Shown here piece after piece: positions 33,912-46,624 of a stretch of DNA of 64,000 nt; position 1 is the first letter of the stretch; each line of letters starts with the position of its first letter. This DNA is from Epiperipatus broadwayi. Its lineage: Eukaryota > Onychophora > Udeonychophora > Euonychophora > Peripatidae. The stretch covers positions 684,001 to 748,000 of the forward strand of contig JAQFVV010012403.1 in NCBI GenBank assembly GCA_028023455.1, written 5' to 3'. The position numbers were made by a program, and so were the translations under genes. A model generated the notes under the pieces. It had not been told where the DNA came from. It made no database searches and worked only from the letters and a program-made list of their open reading frames with translations.

Positions 33912-34454
33912 TAAAGTAAATAGCCTCTAAACATCACATAACCACCATTCTTTATGCTTTTAAAATTTTATAGCACCGCCGGGGCCGCGACCCACAACCC
34001 CCTCCTACAAACCACTTCTTTCCTGCCTGGCGCCTGCCCCCCCCCCCCAACCAACCAGACAAGCTGTTTACACAGATGTGATGTGATGTACTGTAGCTTC
34101 TCCTTAAACGAAGTCAAGAATCTCTCAGCAATTATGTCCAGAGAAACCTGTTAGTCATTGTATTTTCCATTTCCCAGTCTACGTTTTCCCATATTCTGCT
34201 CCATCCCATTTCCACAACATAATCTTTTTCAACTTTATGGCCTTTATATCTAAATCCCCCTTATCTTTTCCCAAACCCAGCATAAAAACCAATAATCCAC
34301 TTTCTGTATAATCACTTTTTTCATATTTATTCTTCCATAACTTCATACAGTAACGCCACTTAGTGCAGTAACCTTTCTGCATCCATTGATTACTCTGGCT
34401 TGCACTGGGTGGCACTACTGTATGGAGAGTTTTGCCTCTGTGTAAAGTAAACAG
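33912..34454. mobile_element. Composite insertion: family 2 ends around SINE-like and unclassified repeats
   Basis: taaagtaaatag (33912-33923) and taaagtaaacag (34443-34454) flank one insertion, with 11 of 12 bases matching. Inside, left to right: a family 2 outer end (ctaaacatcacataaccacc), a degraded tRNA-SINE body with a C run (33957-34075), the inverse copy of the 31890 repeat (34080-34345), and the outer half of a family 2 arm (34345-34440: atccattgattactctggct ... gagttttgcct). The ribozyme core is absent. Either a composite retroelement or serial nesting explains this. Confidence 0.6.
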
Positions 34455-36849
34455 CATTAGCAGCTATAGTTCAGTATTATTTATAGACTTAAAACTAGCT
34501 AACATTTTTTGCTTAGCTTTAAAAAAAATAATTATTTAAGATTTATGAGAGGGGAAAATATTGCAATAGGTCAATTATCTTCATAGTCTATTTCTTGTAA
34601 ATTAGGAATCAGTAAAAACTCATTAAAGTCAAAAAATGTCTTCATATTTATATTAGAACACATGCATAGAGATTGGTGGAGAATCATTTGTAGGATAGAA
34701 TATAGATATTACAAAATGAGAGTATCTCAGTGCCTCTATTAATTCATTGTTTAATCAAGATATAAGTTGCTATATAATAGCCAATTAGGAATTGTGAATT
34801 ATAACAATGGATGGTAAACTAAGCCACTTTCAGAGGAATCTCTTCATCACCCATGCCAAACAACAATATCATTATCACAAATCCGAAGAGATTAGAGTCT
34901 TAGTTTAAGCAGGTTTTACTTGTTTTATTTCAAAATGCAAAAGTTTAAATACAAACTATTGAAGCTAATGCAATACATATATGCTGGTTTGATAGAAATT
35001 TATAATCAATTTCATTTCTATGCTAACTTTATCAATAATATATAAAATATATACATATTTGTAAAGAAAATGTTATTTACTTTTATGAAATTAACTGTGT
35101 ATTAATGCATTGCTACACTATGTTATTTTGGACTTTAAACAGGTCGAGTGAATTATAAATGAAATGTTGTCGGTCTTAGGAATTTAGATAGAAAATTGAA
35201 GATTGATTTATTACATAGATGTGTTGTTCTTCTGCAAAGGTAGAAATAGTGGTAACACAAATGGAGTGGGATTTATAAGCTAAAGGTAAAGAACAATGTT
35301 TTGAAGGTCAGTGGTGTATCAGATAGCATAGCAATATTATTTCATTTAGTTGAAATTTTCAAATACCCATAATTCAGGCCTAGGCCCAATTCTTATTCTG
35401 ATGAAGAAATACAGAATATTTATTTAATTGCACAGAATGGTTGCCAAACAAGATATTAAAACTGCCATCAAATATTTTAATGTTTGAAAGGATTTGAAAT
35501 TTGAAAATATGTGTAAATTTGGAAGTGAAGAGAGAATTATAGATGACCGACTAATTGAAATGAGCAAAAAGTTTAAACTTTGTGGCTAATTATTTCAAAG
35601 TATAAAATATAAAGTGCGCTAAGATGCATGGACACAAAGCTGAAGACAAAGAAATATTAATACAGATTGATATAAACTAAATATCTGTATCTAAGTATGT
35701 GGCTAAGCGCTTTAGAGGGCCAGGGTCCTCATATTCATAGCCATCTTGTGAATAAATAAATTGATTAAGAGCGATGTAAATTTATGCAAAGAGATAGTTA
35801 CATATTTCATTTCCTGGAAATCTTATAACAAGAGTCTTTTCTGTTTATATAGTTGTTATCTTTAGCGATAAAGTAAGCTTCTTTTATCTTTCTCATGAGA
35901 TCGACTAAAGTAATTAATATAAAAAGTAAAACTACATTAAGTTTCTTGTTTCCTTTTTGTTTTTAAGTAAATCTATAGAAGTAAATGACATGGAAGCATT
36001 AACATGAAGGATACAGGAATTAGATTCTATTTGACTAATGAAAAATATGTATTTCAAGACAATAATGTGCTTTAAAAAGGATATTTATAATAAATAACAT
36101 GCCTAGTATTTAGAAATATCTCACTGAATTTAAATTTGGGTAAACAAATCATTTTAAATTATAAACAGACTTGAACGAGATCAATAAAAAGGTAATTAGC
36201 ATTCCATTACAGAAAAGAAAAGATGGAATAATTCATCAGCAAATTTTGTATTAATATAAGGAAATATACACAGGAAACTCATTTATAAAAACTTAATATC
36301 TAAATGTGCATGGAAAAGAGTTAATGATAATATGAAAAAAAAAATCGAGAAATAGAAAAGAAGACTACAAAAGAGAATAAAAGATTTAGAATATTGAACA
36401 TTATTTTGGTGTCAGAAAGAAGATTATTTCAGTTGCAGGAAACATTTACTAAAGGAGAGATAATATCTTGGAATTTAATGGGAAAATTATAGAAAAAACT
36501 ATACTGTATAGTTACTTAGGAAAGTATTTGATATGCATATGTGATGAAATGTAGAATGTAGCTAAATCTAGGGTGATGAGTAAAAAGTCCAGAAAATGTT
36601 ACAATTATTATAGATATTTTAAAAATAACAGATGAAAAAAAAAATATAGGAAGGATTGATAAAGCTGTATTAGATAACTAGAAGAATACAAAAGGAATAT
36701 TTGTATCGCAGAAAAGATGAAAAATAAAATGGTAGAAATTATCATATCATCTATCAGTTATTTTCTAAAAATTATAAATTATTTATTGCCATCTTCGGTG
36801 TCTAGGCAACCAAAACTATAATTTGATTTAAAAGTTGTTGCAGCATTAT
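34455..36849. other. AT-rich, probably ancient LINE 5' sequence in part
   Basis: The word order from about 35140 and the A-rich plus strand resemble decayed coding sequence leading to the RT remnant at 36850. I could not identify any endonuclease motif, so this stays a suggestion. Confidence 0.3.
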
Positions 36850-37580
36850 ATATCACAAATAAATATTGAGAGGTTATAGGAACAACTGATAAGTAGGAGG
36901 TAGCCTTTTCCATTGGATTTGTAGATTACAAAGGGGCATTTAACTCTATGAGCATTTCTGCTGTGACTAAAGAAATGGAAGTTCATGACATAAGCCCAGA
37001 ATAGTGTCAATTTCTCAACAATATTTATCAAAATACAATAAACGTAAGATTATTTTGAGACAAACTAGATTTTACGATAAGATAATTCTATTTCCAAAAC
37101 TTTTAACATCAGTTTACCAGAAGGTGTTTTGTTTATTCAAGTAAAAAACATGGAGAGTAAAATATTTGTTTATGTTATTTAAATGTTGCAGCTGATGTGT
37201 TTTTTTGTGGATTATGTTTTTTATCTTCTTATAATATTACAAGAGCTATCATTTGAACGTAGAAAAGTAAGATTAAAGATTATTATTCAAAAGTAATGAA
37301 TTTTCCCTACCCAAAAAAAGAAGACACCAATAGTTACTAATCAAAAGTTAGCAACTATAAATTCTTTGATCACCTTACTAATATATAGATGAAAACATAG
37401 TTGATGAATTATTCATAAGTTGAATCTTGATGGAATATATTTTGTAAACAACTTAATATTTAAAGAACACATAGGTCTATATGAATGCAGAAGGATATTT
37501 TAATAAATATGTTACAAAAACTTACAGCAAAGTATGGAGAAATAATACTGAAGGAATAAAAATAAAATAGATAATTGTCC
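36850..37580 (+). pseudogene. Ancient RTE-type reverse transcriptase remnant
   Basis: The plus-strand reading near 36905-37030 gives a recognisable RT motif A region (IGFVDYKGAFNSMSISAV, compared with FVDYEKAFD in younger copies) followed by FLNNIYQNTINVRL, which matches the IYKNATATIRL block of the copy at 52850-55420. After that the frame dissolves. Flanking DNA from about 35140 and to 37860 may belong to the same decayed element but cannot be supported base by base. Confidence 0.6.
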
Positions 37581-38099
37581 ATGTCTGTAAAACTGAATTG
37601 GATTTAATGCTAATAAAGAGGACAATAGATAGGAAGCAGAAGTTCCAAACTAGACTCCAAAAGATTGATAGAGTACATATATGAAATTGCTGGGTGAGAT
37701 AAACTTTGAATTAAATAACTTGGATTAAACTCAGATTTCCTTACAAGGGAAGGGATAAAGATTGAAATTAATTGAAGTGATACACCTCGCATTGAGAAGA
37801 TTACTATCATTGACAAACTGGCTTCAATTTCCCTTTTAATTTTTTTTTTTTTTTGATCTCAAGTTCTTGAGAATCAAGAAAGCAATGATAGGAACAACTT
37901 TAATAGACTGGTAGTCCTCTTAATTATGATTTTTGCTCAAGGGAGTACAATTACTAATGAGTTGGTCTGGAACTGGGTTTTAGACGAGAGTTACCAGCGG
38001 ATGAAGAGTGTATGTTTAGGCAGCCCTATTTAAAGATTCATCATGCCTAACACACAAGTGGAAAAGTCCTTTAAAATGGTCTCTTACACATTCTAGCTA

Positions 38100-40960
38100 G
38101 ATTATAGTGCTTGTGGATTTTTTGTCAAAGTATTAGAAATAATATCACTAAGAGTGATAATGGGGGAGACAGAAGTACTAAAGATAAGCTGTTTTTCTCC
38201 CCTTAAATGTTAGGCTTCTGGAATTGCAAAGTTTACTTGATCCAACCCTTTTATGCCAGAATAGAGATCAGCACTACTCACTAAGGATGTAAGATCAATA
38301 TAGCTGCTCTTGTGAAGCCTGTCTTCTAGAGAAAGGTGAATGACTGCAAATTTTTTGGAAGTGTAGGTCAATCATTGAAAGGAAAATGCATGATATTGCA
38401 TTTGCTATCAAGCCTAATTTAGTATCTTCTCTTCTTGGAATTTCTCATGACATCACTGAAATGCTATGGTTTGATGAAACTTGCCTTGGCCAATGGTGCT
38501 AATGCTCATTTTATTAGTCTGTATGTTACAACATTAAATTCAGAGAATCAGAAAAGGGAAGATTTTATATCTTCCTGTATAGCATTATTGCGCAATTAAA
38601 ACATTTTTTGACCCGGAGGTGATGACTTTAATGCATGTCTTGATGCAGATAGTAGACTTATAGCCGAAAACTATTGGAAGCAATAGTGTTAGTTCTATAA
38701 ATTTAAATAATCTGTTGTTATTGAATTTGTGTTCAATATATGAATAGTCCATCACAAGGACTTTGCTTAGGCAGAAAACTACTATAAATGAACATGGATG
38801 TATCCATACGCAAAACTGTGTCATTTAATAGATTACATTACAGTTAGGAGTCTCATTACATGAGCATTCACCAGCAGATTGTTGGGGAGATTATGGATTA
38901 ATATGCTCTAAGATTATAAATAATAAATGCGTTAAAAAGTAGATCCTATTCCGAGAACAATCACGCTTGATGTTCTGCTATATGTATTAAATTTTCTTAA
39001 ACACTAAAATTTGCTAAATTGGACTTGTCTTATTATCAAAACATGGAATTCTTTTAAGAAGTGTGTTACGGATACAATAAAACCTATTATTGAGTTCAGT
39101 ATAGTGAAAAAATAATGTTGTTTTAACAATGATCTTACTATTCGTTTGATGGAGCTTCATAGTAACTATACAGATTTAAAGACAAAAGATCAATGATTGG
39201 CAAGAAGCCTTAATAATGTTTGGTAGATTAAAACTGCATGGAGATATTGATATTCATTTTTATTGCGATCATGCTAGATTATTTTTTGATGCACTGAAAG
39301 CAACATATGGACCTGAGAAATGGTATTAGAATCCTATTAAATCCATCAATGGGACTCACTTAATATGTTGGCAGTGATTGTTTGAATATGTAGAAGAAAT
39401 ATTTTGATTATCATTTAAATTATGATACAAAAAATTAAGACGATGATGATATATCCATGTTATTTACTCTTTGGGTTTAAAACAAGATATTTAGCTTAAT
39501 GAAGTCAAACTAGCTCTTTGTGATCTTAAAAATAAAAGGGTAAATCATGATGAATATTTGGAGACATTTTTAAGTATGATTGTGATGTCTTAATTTCAAA
39601 AATATTGGAACTTTTTAGAAATATGTGAATTCATGAAGTTGTATCTATCTGATCTTAAGAATGTTTCTATTGTTCTCACTTTTTAAAGAGGATAGGCTAG
39701 ATTGCAGTAATTATTACGCGGTATCTTTATTTTCCATTAGATCAAAGGTACTTTTGAAGACTTTATTAAACAATGGTTGCCATAACTTAGTATGGTTTTA
39801 TAGTTTTTGTTGCTGGACAAATAATTAGAAACAAAAAGAATGATTTGATTTAGTAAAGGCATCTGACTCAGTTAATCATACAAGTAAATTAGTTGATTGT
39901 CCATCAAAGTTTATTCATTTTATATAGCTTCTACATGATCGAATATGTAAAAGTGTTGTTAAGATAAAAAATCTGCAGCATTTGAAGTGGGAAAAGGCAG
40001 GTGTTAATTAAGGATATGTACTGGCTGTAACATTGTCTTTAATTTTTCTATAACAGTTGCCTTGGGAACTGCTTATAGGTAGATTAATAGAACAGGGATC
40101 AAATTATATATAGGTTTGATAATGGAATTTTTTAATTTGCATTGATTAAAAGCAAAACCTAGAACTTCATCTTCTTGGATTTACAGTGTGTTGATAATTG
40201 TTTTAGTTTTGTCAGTTCAAAAAATGATTTTCAGAATGCACTTAATGTTTTGAATGCAATTCCTAAAGATTTTGACTTAATAATTAATGTTCAAAAAAAT
40301 CAAGTTTTTTATCAATAAGTGATGGAAGAAAAGTCCTCAGCAATCTTTAGTTTGGGTGATTAAAATGGATGTAGCTGTCGAATGCAATACCATGCACTGT
40401 TACTGCTTTTAGCGTGTTAAAAGGTAGGGTATTTTATTACTGGCAAATAATTATTGCATTTAAATTAGCTACATATAAAGCTGTTATTTTTCATTATATG
40501 GAAGTGAAATGTGGACACTATTGATGCATCATAAAGAATGCTTTGTAAAATTTTTAAAATACAATGCCAAAATCGTAAAACCTATCAATATCTGTTTCAT
40601 CTTGTTGGATTTGATACTAAAAGAGTCCACTATTATAAAATCACAATCCATTGAATTAAGCATATAGAATTAAAAACAAAAAGACCTAAAAATGTTTTAC
40701 AGTGAACTCGAATATGATTTTCATGAAGAAGATAGATCCCATCTATTATATAAGAATTATCTCAAAGATATTCTAAAACAACCCATTAGTGAAGATATGG
40801 CAGAGTGAAAAAAACACTGGTGAGCTATATTTAGATATGATGTTGAAGTATTTCAGAAAGAAAAAGTTTCTGCAGAAGTGAAAGAGAGCATTGCAAAATA
40901 TCAAATAAACAGGAAAATGGGTCATGTGTTCTACATATCAATGTATTTGTGGATCACTGA
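38100..40960 (+). pseudogene. Ancient LINE with endonuclease and RT remnants (non-RTE clade)
   Basis: Ordered remnants on the plus strand: an endonuclease piece near 38790-38850 (TWMYPYAKLCHLIDYITVR, like the TWxHPRSxHWHxIDYxLVR region); the linker near 39235-39325 (ARLFFDALKATYGPEKWY); RT motif A near 39855-39970 (KASDSVNHTSKLVDCPSKF then LLHDRICKSVV); and the C-terminus near 40705-40910 (ELEYDFHEEDRSHLLYKNYL ... ISEDMAE ... KKHW). Order and spacing fit the widespread animal endonuclease-reverse transcriptase LINE with a KAFDxVNR-type motif A. Stops and frameshifts throughout show it is very old. Adjacent to the older RTE remnant. Confidence 0.65.
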
Positions 40961-41539
40961 TTAGTTTGTATAATCATCACAAAACTCATTTCTAGAATAT
41001 GTTTTTTTTTTTTTCCCTTGGAGTTGGAATGGCCATAATTATTTATAAGAGGTCACTGGTAAGGTATTCATTTAATCTCTGTTATTCATTTGTGTATTTA
41101 GGCAGAATAATACTGCACTAAAACATATGAATAGTCCATATTTTCCAAATGGCTTAAATATTAATCACACAGAGGAATCTGAGGATCAGAGTGATCTAAC
41201 CAAATGGGCATCAGATTTTCTTCAATTTGCCATTTCTTAATATATTCTCTTAACACAGTTTAATATTTAGAGTTACATTATACAACTTAATTAGAAGAGC
41301 TTTGAACCCAGGCTTTCAAACTCCGTTTAGTCATCCATCCCATCTTATACAACTGATATATAAGACCACACACCTGTGAAAAAGATAAATGATCTCCAAT
41401 ATACATATTTTATGTTGAACCAGCACACTTAACATTTGATTCAGATCATTATCTTCCATACATACATACATATAATATAATCAGTGCTTGGTTTATATTA
41501 AGATAGCAAATCTTTAAACTTTAATGAACAGGCTTCAAT

Positions 41540-42215
41540 CATCTCCACTCTTCAGCCATCCATATCATCCACTCTCCAACTCTTCAGCCATCCATATCAT
41601 CCACTCTCCAACTCTTCAGCCATCCATATCATCCACTCTCCAACTTTCATCCATATCATCCACTCTCCAACTCTTCAGCCATCCATATCATCCACTCTCC
41701 AACTCTTCAGCCATCCATATCATCCACTCTCCAACTCTTCAGCCATCCATATCATCCACTCTCCAACTCTTCAGCCATCCATATCATCCACTCTCCAACT
41801 TCATCCATATCATCCACTCTCCAACTCTTCAGCCATCCATATCATCCACTCTCCAACTCTTCAGCCATCCATATCATCCACTCTCCAACTCTTCAGCCAT
41901 CCATATCATCCACTCTCCAACTTCATCCATATCATCCACTCTCCAACTCTTCAGCCATCCATATCATCCACTCTCCAACTTCATCCATATCATCCACTCT
42001 CCAACTCTTCAGCCATCCATATCATCCACTCTCCAACTCTTCAGCCATCCATATCATCCACTCTCCAACTCTTCAGCCATCCATATCATCCACTCTCCAA
42101 CTCTTCAGCCATCCATATCACCCACTCTCCAACTTTTCAGCCATCCATATCACCCACTCTCCAACTTTTCAGCCATTCGTATCATCCACTTTCCAACTTT
42201 TCAGCCATTGCTGAA
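41540..42215. repeat. 32-bp minisatellite, about 21 units
   Basis: The unit starts catccatatcatccactct and continues ccaactcttcagc. Most units are 32 bp; at least four are shortened to about 25-26 bp by loss of the cttcagc segment (near 41645, 41798, 41921 and 41978). The last units at the right are more diverged (cacccactc, cattcgtatc), showing where the ancestral single copy sat. The same unit occurs once, unexpanded, near 43960-43985 in another family 1 copy. Confidence 0.95.
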
Positions 42216-42316
42216 GAGTTTGGAGAGTGGAGATATTGATGCCTTTCCATTAAAGTTTGAAGATTTGTTATCTTAATAGAAACGAAGCACTGATTATACA
42301 TGTATGTGTGAAATAC

Positions 42317-42390
42317 GATGATCTGGATCAACTGATGAGTGCTGGTTCAGCACGGAATACATGTATTAGAGATTAGTTATCTTTTCCACA
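42317..42390 (+). ncRNA. Hammerhead ribozyme motif, family 1, GAA changed to GGA
   Basis: CTGATGA at 42332-42338 is followed by a perfect 6-bp stem II (GTGCTG and CAGCAC around a GTT loop). Then comes GGA where GAA is required, then the 10-nt perfect palindrome ATACATGTAT as stem III. Stem I inner pairing is reduced (TCAA) and the outer 5' strand GATGATC is intact while the 3' strand has drifted. The stem II hairpin here is the best in the window; loss of an invariant A should abolish cleavage. Confidence 0.65.
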
Positions 42391-42463
42391 TGTATATGGT
42401 CATGTGCCAATTGTATGAGATGGGGTGGATGACTAAAAGTCTGGGTTTAAATCCCGTCTAATT

Positions 42464-43446
42464 ACCTCTGGCTTAAAATTATATATAATATATTTGTATT
42501 TAAATATTATACAATGTAAATAATTTTTTTATCACATTAAGATTTACGAAATTTGTTTTAGTAAAGCATATTAAAAAATTGAAGGTTTTGATTGCTTAAA
42601 AGATTTCAGTATATTTACTAATAGATTCGATTAACTGAACACTGTAATAATTTGTTAGTGATTAAAAAGCTTGATAAAATAAAACTGTAATTGATTTTAC
42701 ATGAATGAAGCCGTTGTAAAAAAAAAAATTAATAACTTTTAAACCATTCAATCAATTAAAATAAAATAACTTGAATATATATATTAATTTGGAGAAAATC
42801 AAATATGGACTATAAACATATTTTGTTTATACAGATATATAATATTATTTTGTTGTTGCTTATAATAATCTTTGTTAATTGTTATGTATTTCATAAATAC
42901 TATTAGCTAAAATAGCCCACTGCTTGTACAAAATTTTTCAAAAGCCCTCTAAAAAGGTTCAATGAAAGAAAAAGCATTATTCAGCAGGCTTGATATTTAT
43001 TGGGTAGTGAGGGGGTTTAATGTGTATATTTTGCAAGAATAATTACATATCCATTTAGTGACCAGTAATTGAATAGCTAGGTGAGTTTTTATGTATTCCT
43101 ACTACCTGAAAGAAGAATTCTCAACTTTTTGGATCTTGGGTTTGGTGGATTCAAATATAGATGAATGATTATAGCAAACAGTTTTTTTTTTAGGACTCAG
43201 TATGTCATTAGAAATTAAAAAATCTATATTAACCTGAAATATGATAGGGATTAATGAATTTCTGTATCTGTAAGCGGATAATATCTCCAATTCTATTGTC
43301 TGTTGTCATGGTGACAGCTGCTGCTACTATGTACAAAGAAGACAGGCAAAAAAAAAACAACTTACAATTTTTACAATTACATCATTTTGTGTAATGCAAA
43401 GATAAAATATGAAACCTCTCAGATTAACTTAAATATACATATATAT
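42464..43446. other. No recognised feature
   Basis: AT-rich intron with no frame or repeat I can support. Confidence 0.6.
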
Positions 43447-43585
43447 ATATAAGCCTAATGGCTTTATTGCTAAGGAGTTCATAAGAAGTTTGAGTGTCAG
43501 AACTGGGATCGCCAGAATCGATCCTAGGATCTCCCGATCCCAAGTTTGAATGCTCTACCCACTATGCAAACTGTGCAGGGTTTAA
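43447..43585 (-). mobile_element. tRNA-like SINE, second family
   Basis: On the minus strand a box A-like gcatagtgggtagagcattc is followed by a box B-like ggatcgattctgg, then a tail ending ctccttagcaataaagccat. The tail aatggctttattgct is shared with 10311-10335 (minus), and similar tail words (aaacaataaaaccgtttga) occur at 61620 (plus). Head-like partial copies may lie near 6360-6450 and 12550-12660. No target duplication was found. Confidence 0.5.
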
Positions 43586-43704
43586 AATACCAAGTCATAA
43601 AACTAAGAAAAATTTTGGTTAATATCCTATATTACGTAGTTACATTCTCTTAACAAAGAAAATAAATCAATACTAACATATTGTAAATAGCGAACTTTAA
43701 GATG

Positions 43705-44000
43705 TAATTAAAAGGGATTTGAACTCAGACTTTTAAGCTTCCTACAGCTATCCACTCCATCTTATATAACTAATACACATGATCACGCCCACGTGAATAG
43801 GATAAATGATCTCCAATATACATATTTTGTGCTGAACCAGCACTCATTAGTTAGTCCAGATCATCATCTCCCACACACATATGTAATCAGTGCTCGGTTT
43901 ATATTAAGATAGCAAATCTTCAGACTTTAATGGACAGGCTTCAATCTACTCCAACCTCCAACTTTTCAGTCATCCATATCATTGAAAATCTGATAATAAT
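43705..44000 (-). mobile_element. Family 1 hammerhead element, left half only
   Basis: The left arm runs from taattaaaagggatttgaac to the centre (ccatatcattgaaaatctga), with no right arm. Minus-strand core at 43868-43810: CTAATGA (G5 changed), perfect stem II GTGCTG/CAGCAC, AAA for GAA, then ATATGTAT and A. Stem I outer ATGATC pairs with GATCAT. Two core changes make it inactive. It preserves the single-copy ancestor of the minisatellite unit seen at 41540-42215. Confidence 0.75.
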
Positions 44001-45034
44001 TTTTTTGGAAAATAATTGCAATATAGTTTATTAGATTTTCCACAAATTATTAACAATTTTACTGTAGTAAAATGAAATTAATAAATTTGTGACAATTTGT
44101 TATGTTGTCTCTATTTTTTAGTTTTGTTGTTTTTTTTTACCTGTACTGGTTACAAAGTTCGAGAAATATTTATTTTACAAAAAGAGGTAATTAAAAAAAA
44201 AAAAATTCTAAAAAATTATTTTTCAAGATAGGAGAGAAAAAAAAGCTATATTGATAAATAGATTTTTAAAATTTTTATTTAAATGATGGTAACTAATTTA
44301 AACATCAATAAAATATCACTAATCATTTCAATATTATAGCAGGGTAAATAAACTATCTAAATTGAGGTAAATTTTACAATATTAAATTATTTATTTATGT
44401 AGCAATGTGAATAAAATTTATAGCAAAACTGATGTCTTTTTTAGCATAATTATTATTGTAACGAGCGCTAGAGATTTGCAGTATCTCGATTTATTTCAGT
44501 TTTCAACTATCGGCGCTTCGTAAATTAAAATATTATTTACATAATTATTATTATAAACTAAAATAATGAAAAAATATAAAAAGCAACAAATTTATTTACC
44601 GAAAAAGCTTTTTATATTAAGAGTATAAAATCCTCCCTCTCCCTATCTTCATTCTACCTTATGCTTCTAGCTCAATAACTACACAGTATGCTATAAATTT
44701 TTCGACAGTGAATTCTATATTTCTACGTACTTGTTCAAATTAAATATTACAAGCCTCCCGTGTAGTTCACACAAGTCAACTTAATGGCACGCACACAATC
44801 CACATGCGGTATTATTTAAAGCTTAATAAATTCTACTAAATTCTATATTATTTTTTTCAAAAAGGAATCAAACTAATAGTCAATTATTATATTTTCTGAT
44901 CTCTGTCTTGGGATCAATTTTTGTAAGGATTAACCACACTTGCCAGTACTAAAGCATTGTTGTAAGGCCCAAGTCACACGTATCTTCCACACCATTTTCA
45001 TAGAAAGAATGAATGCTTTAAAAAGGAAAGATTC
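44001..45034. other. No recognised feature
   Basis: AT-rich. The segment around 44340-44450 (attttacaatattaaattat ... gcaatgtgaataaaatttat) recurs at about 50698-50775, so some unnamed repeat is present. Confidence 0.5.
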
Positions 45035-45235
45035 TTATAGATCAGCGGCTCTCAACCTTCCTAATGCCGCGACCTTTAATATAGTTCCTTATGTCGTGGT
45101 GACGACCAATCTTTAATTATGCTACTGTTATGAATAGAAAATATGTTTTCCAATGGTCTTAGGCGGCCACTGTGAAAGGGTTGTTCGACCCTCAAAGGGG
45201 TCGCGACCCACAGGTTGAGAACCGCTGTTATAGAG
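45035..45235. mobile_element. SPIN/OposCharlie-like hAT MITE with 8-bp TSD
   Basis: A 185-bp element (45043-45227) begins cagcggctctcaaccttcct and ends aggttgagaaccgctg, giving 16-bp inverted ends with one mismatch. It is flanked by ttatagat (45035-45042) and ttatagag (45228-45235), an 8-bp hAT duplication with one mismatch. The interior words gccgcgacctttaatatag, ggtcttaggcggcc and gggtcgcgacccacaggttg are those I associate with SPIN nonautonomous elements of tetrapods. No coding capacity; it depends on an autonomous hAT source elsewhere. Confidence 0.85.
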
Positions 45236-46520
45236 ATATCCAATTGCAGTTTCTTACAGCATATCTCATATTCGAACTTGGTATTCTTAATTTTTCAAGA
45301 TAATTGGCATACAGTAAAAAAAGAAATAAAACAATAATTTAGATTTGCTATGGAGTGAGAAGATAAATTGAACACCAAGTGATGATTTCAATAATCTAAT
45401 TTCTTATTATTACTGAAACCTCATAATCTCAATTTAAAACAAACAACGTACTAAAAAATACAATATATAGATAGAATATAAGTGAAAATCCCCTCCTATC
45501 TCTTCTTTGACCTACACGAAAATATATGGTTATACATAATCTAACAAGTTGATTAAATGTCAATTTAATTAAAAAAAGAAAAAAATCACATGGTATCACT
45601 CTATACACAGATATCTTTGGAATTATAATTTAAGTAAAAGAATTGTATTTATATACAAGGAAAAATAATAAATAAATTTAAAAGATTAAATGTTTTAATA
45701 AACTCGGTTAAAATAATACTTCGCATGCGCGCAAACATATATATTTACGTGAAGATTTAATCAATTGTATTCATATATGTATAATATTAAATCACTTTCG
45801 TATATTATGTTTAAAATAAAATAATACCATTCCACATACACACACATACATATATATATATAACCACATATAGATTACTTCATCAATTTCATTTATAATA
45901 TAAAAAAAATGAAACTAGATATATAATTAACTTTATTTCCCGGGGTGGATAGTTTTCTTTTCCTTTTTTTAAACATTTAATTTATAAAGGCAAAGAAATA
46001 ACTGGAAGTAACTTATCTTCAATAAATAAACAAAATTAACTTTCTATCAATTAAGATTTTTTTACTTCTTCTTTTAAAAATAACCTGTTCAAAGCTTAAG
46101 GTATTTTTTTCATGTGCAAAACTATAAAGACGGGGGTATATGGATTTTGATTTAGACATCTTCTTAGGTATCTTTTTTTTTCTTAATAGACAGACATGTG
46201 ATGATGATGAAATGGGGTGATGTACTCCAGAAACTTTAATCCTCCATTTGATTTACTTCTGCCAAATTATCCATCAGTATTCTGGCAGTATTATAATGGG
46301 TAATCTGGGATTGATTTTTATACACCTTGTAATGAATTTAATTTGTATAGTTTCCACCACCAATTCAGAATCTTTCAGGACAGAGGTTTTAACTTTTTCC
46401 CTACCTGAAGTCTCTTTTCAGAAGCACAACTCCTAAATCACCACTTACCTTTTTCTTTCTGGCCAAACAATAATCCCCAAATCCCTAATTTTAAGTTTTA
46501 AAGTCTTATTTATAACTCTT
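45236..46520. other. No recognised feature
   Basis: AT-rich intron with (CA)/(TA) microsatellite near 45835-45862. A 62-codon frame at 46248 has no support. Confidence 0.6.
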
Positions 46521-46624
46521 TACATGCAAAGAAAATGTTATCTATTTGTTACTCTGTACATGGAAAGAAAATGTTATCTATTTGTTACTCTGTACATGGA
46601 AAGAAAATGTTATCTATTTGTTTG
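46521..46624. repeat. 36-bp tandem repeat, about 3 units
   Basis: The unit reads aaagaaaatgttatctattt then gttactctgtacatgg. Three units are present, the first and last with partial edges. They are nearly identical, so the array is recent. Confidence 0.9.

Larger units (their letters stand above)
41289..42463. mobile_element. Family 1 hammerhead foldback element expanded by an internal minisatellite
   Basis: Outer ends aattagaagagctttgaaccc and gggtttaaatcccgtctaatt are inverted repeats. The left arm (41289-41530) carries a degraded minus-strand hammerhead (41455-41385); the right arm (42200-42463) a plus-strand one. Between them is the 32-bp minisatellite, which replaces the centre seen in the 56936-57511 copy (cactccaacttttcaactgt, then ccatccaattgaaaatctga). 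The 250-codon frame through the region simply reads the satellite and is not a gene. Confidence 0.8.

Noticed and set aside
35398-35425. CTGATGA at about 35399 as another hammerhead
   Set aside because: agaaatacag follows without a stem II hairpin; it lies in A-rich decayed sequence.
41524-42276. 250-codon open frame with Ser/Ile/His/Pro repeats
   Set aside because: It is simply the translation of the 32-bp minisatellite; a 32-bp unit cycles through all frames, so an array without stops stays open in every one. No start context, splice sites or non-repeat domain.
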